The position numbers and the translations under genes are program-made. From Pirellulales bacterium (GTDB lineage: Bacteria; Planctomycetota; Planctomycetia; Pirellulales; Thermoguttaceae), in the NCBI GenBank assembly GCA_016928165.1, contig JAFGLH010000128.1, positions 25,794 to 89,793 of the forward strand: 64,000 nucleotides of DNA, in the 5' to 3' direction. This document shows positions 63,345 to 64,000 of the stretch, piece after piece. The notes beneath the pieces are model-generated. The model worked only from the letters and a program-made list of their open reading frames with translations, had not been told where the DNA came from and ran no database searches. Position 1 is the first letter of the stretch; each line of letters opens with the position of its first letter.

Positions 63345-63833
63345 ATGTTCAAGCTCAAGAAACGTGCCAGTTCGGGATTCGCTCCGCACGACGCGGGACC
63401 GACAACGGTCTTTGTCCGTCGCAGGCGGTGTTTAGACCCAACGTTCATCGAGCGGGCGAAAAGAGTGGCACAACACCCGGAGTACTACCCCATCTTAACA
63501 GATCGCACTGAGTCCCAAGAAACGCAGAAAGCCCTTGGCGACAAGGGCTTAGAGCGATTCCGTAAGACTCAATGTGCCTCTAACGGGTTATCAATATACC
63601 CCCTAGGGGAGTCGAACCCATCGCAGTTAAGTGCTTTACTGCCAGACACTTACGACAATCAGGACATGCCAGGTGGCGCAAATTCCGGCGCACTTCAAGA
63701 CGAATTCGGTCCTAATTCGCAGTCGGCTGAGATGCGGAGCGGAAACTCGCTCCTCGACGCCATCCGCGTGCTCACCGACATGCCGCCAGACGAGCGAGCA
63801 GCCCTGATCGAGCTTCTCAAGACGTGGGGATGA
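63345..63833 (+). CDS. Hypothetical protein, possible recombinase-end remnant
   Basis: A 162-residue protein with Arg-rich start (MFKLKKRASSGF, VFVRRRRCLDP), the phrase YPLGESNPSQLSALLP in the middle and SLLDAIRVLTDMPPDERAALIELLKTW at the end. GESNP-type endings often arise where an integrase frame reads antisense through the 3' end of a tRNA-like attachment site, and GGGGAGTCGAACCC here is that sequence. The whole could be a decayed mobile-element gene. I do not recognise a function. Confidence 0.5.
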   Translation: MFKLKKRASSGFAPHDAGPTTVFVRRRRCLDPTFIERAKRVAQHPEYYPILTDRTESQETQKALGDKGLERFRKTQCASNGLSIYPLGESNPSQLSALLPDTYDNQDMPGGANSGALQDEFGPNSQSAEMRSGNSLLDAIRVLTDMPPDERAALIELLKTWG

Positions 63834-63843
63834 TGCCAGCGCT

Positions 63844-64000
63844 TTATGGCGTAGTGAGTAGGCTTGTCTTGCACGCTTTGGCGGGCATCGAGTATTGGCG
63901 GCATAGCTCCAGAAATGGTCCGACTACCTGTTCGTTGGCCACATTCTCCGGCAATCGCCACGAACCGCCGCGAAACGTCAGCCGGCGGCTCTCGGCGAAA
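63844..64000 (-). CDS. C-terminal fragment of a gene cut by the right window edge
   Basis: The minus strand has an open frame from the window edge to a TAA at 63844-63846. It encodes RRLTFRGGSWRLPEN and ELCRQYSMPAKACKTSLL near its end. No start is visible within the window. It looks coding by composition, but the family is not recognised. Confidence 0.4.
   Translation of the reverse strand, partial: FAESRRLTFRGGSWRLPENVANEQVVGPFLELCRQYSMPAKACKTSLLTTP

Overview
The window (64 kb, GC-rich, protein-coding on both strands) most likely comes from a planctomycete of the Pirellulales type. The evidence is a DUF1559 prepilin-like protein, an ECF sigma factor overlapping a FecR/carbohydrate-binding anti-sigma-type protein, a PEP-CTERM protein, DUF1207 and DUF4105 envelope proteins, a planctomycete-style Ser/Thr kinase with a C-terminal membrane anchor, and a Rho factor with a basic N-terminal arm. 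I found no complete tRNA, rRNA, CRISPR array or intact transposase.

Layout. 1-0.5 kb: a TetR regulator cut by the left edge, with a near-perfect palindromic operator upstream. 0.9-6.9 kb: an L-rhamnose block (RhaA isomerase, RhaT symporter with an extra soluble insert, secreted GH78 rhamnosidase). 7.2-8.5 kb: a PPi-type phosphofructokinase. 8.5-12 kb (minus): a possible STAS protein - HemY - sigma-54 activator operon behind a good sigma-70 promoter. 12-14.3 kb: two envelope proteins. 14.5-16.7 kb: an orphan CHASE/PAS histidine kinase. 16.7-20.7 kb (minus): LysR regulator, ASKHA/2Fe-2S reductive activase and GNAT acyltransferase. 20.9-26.6 kb (plus, divergent from LysR): an acyl-activating enzyme, a ketoreductase-type SDR, a free acyl carrier protein and a ketosynthase protein. 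That last protein has an acyltransferase-like domain without its catalytic Ser/His pair and ends in a STAS domain. I regard this as the most unusual system in the window. 26.9-31.6 kb: sigma factor, FecR-like protein, PEP-CTERM protein and DUF1559 protein. 31.7-33.4 kb: rho and its long leader. 33.6-37.4 kb: two secreted proteins. 37.4-42.3 kb (minus): RuvA, a DUF3299-type membrane protein with an FtsX/LolD-type ABC transporter, and an LptF/G-type permease. 42.5 kb: ComF. 43.6-53.3 kb: a complete MoxR-DUF58-Bat (aerotolerance-type) operon with a BatB-BatC fusion. 53.3-56.1 kb (minus): RNase D-like protein and a NhaD-like ion transporter. 56.3-62.9 kb: a small conserved protein, a duplicated TolC-like secreted protein, a PH-domain membrane protein, a Dus enzyme, an internally deleted DUF2961 (GH172) protein, an ArsF-like thioredoxin-fold protein and a Ser/Thr kinase. 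63.3-64 kb: poorly characterised genes, the last cut by the right edge.

A second theme is a dense population of short hairpin repeats of at least ten sequence families. Several have the GTAG-plus-palindrome layout of REP sequences, and two opposed pairs bracket the ACP-ketosynthase genes. Others lie in frame inside coding sequence (ketosynthase linker, FecR-like protein, DUF1559 leader, BatB-BatC junction), so they appear to shape proteins as well as spacers. No RAYT-type transposase lies in the window.

Start codons were chosen from Shine-Dalgarno matches and family lengths. Several upstream extensions run through hairpin repeats and were trimmed for that reason.
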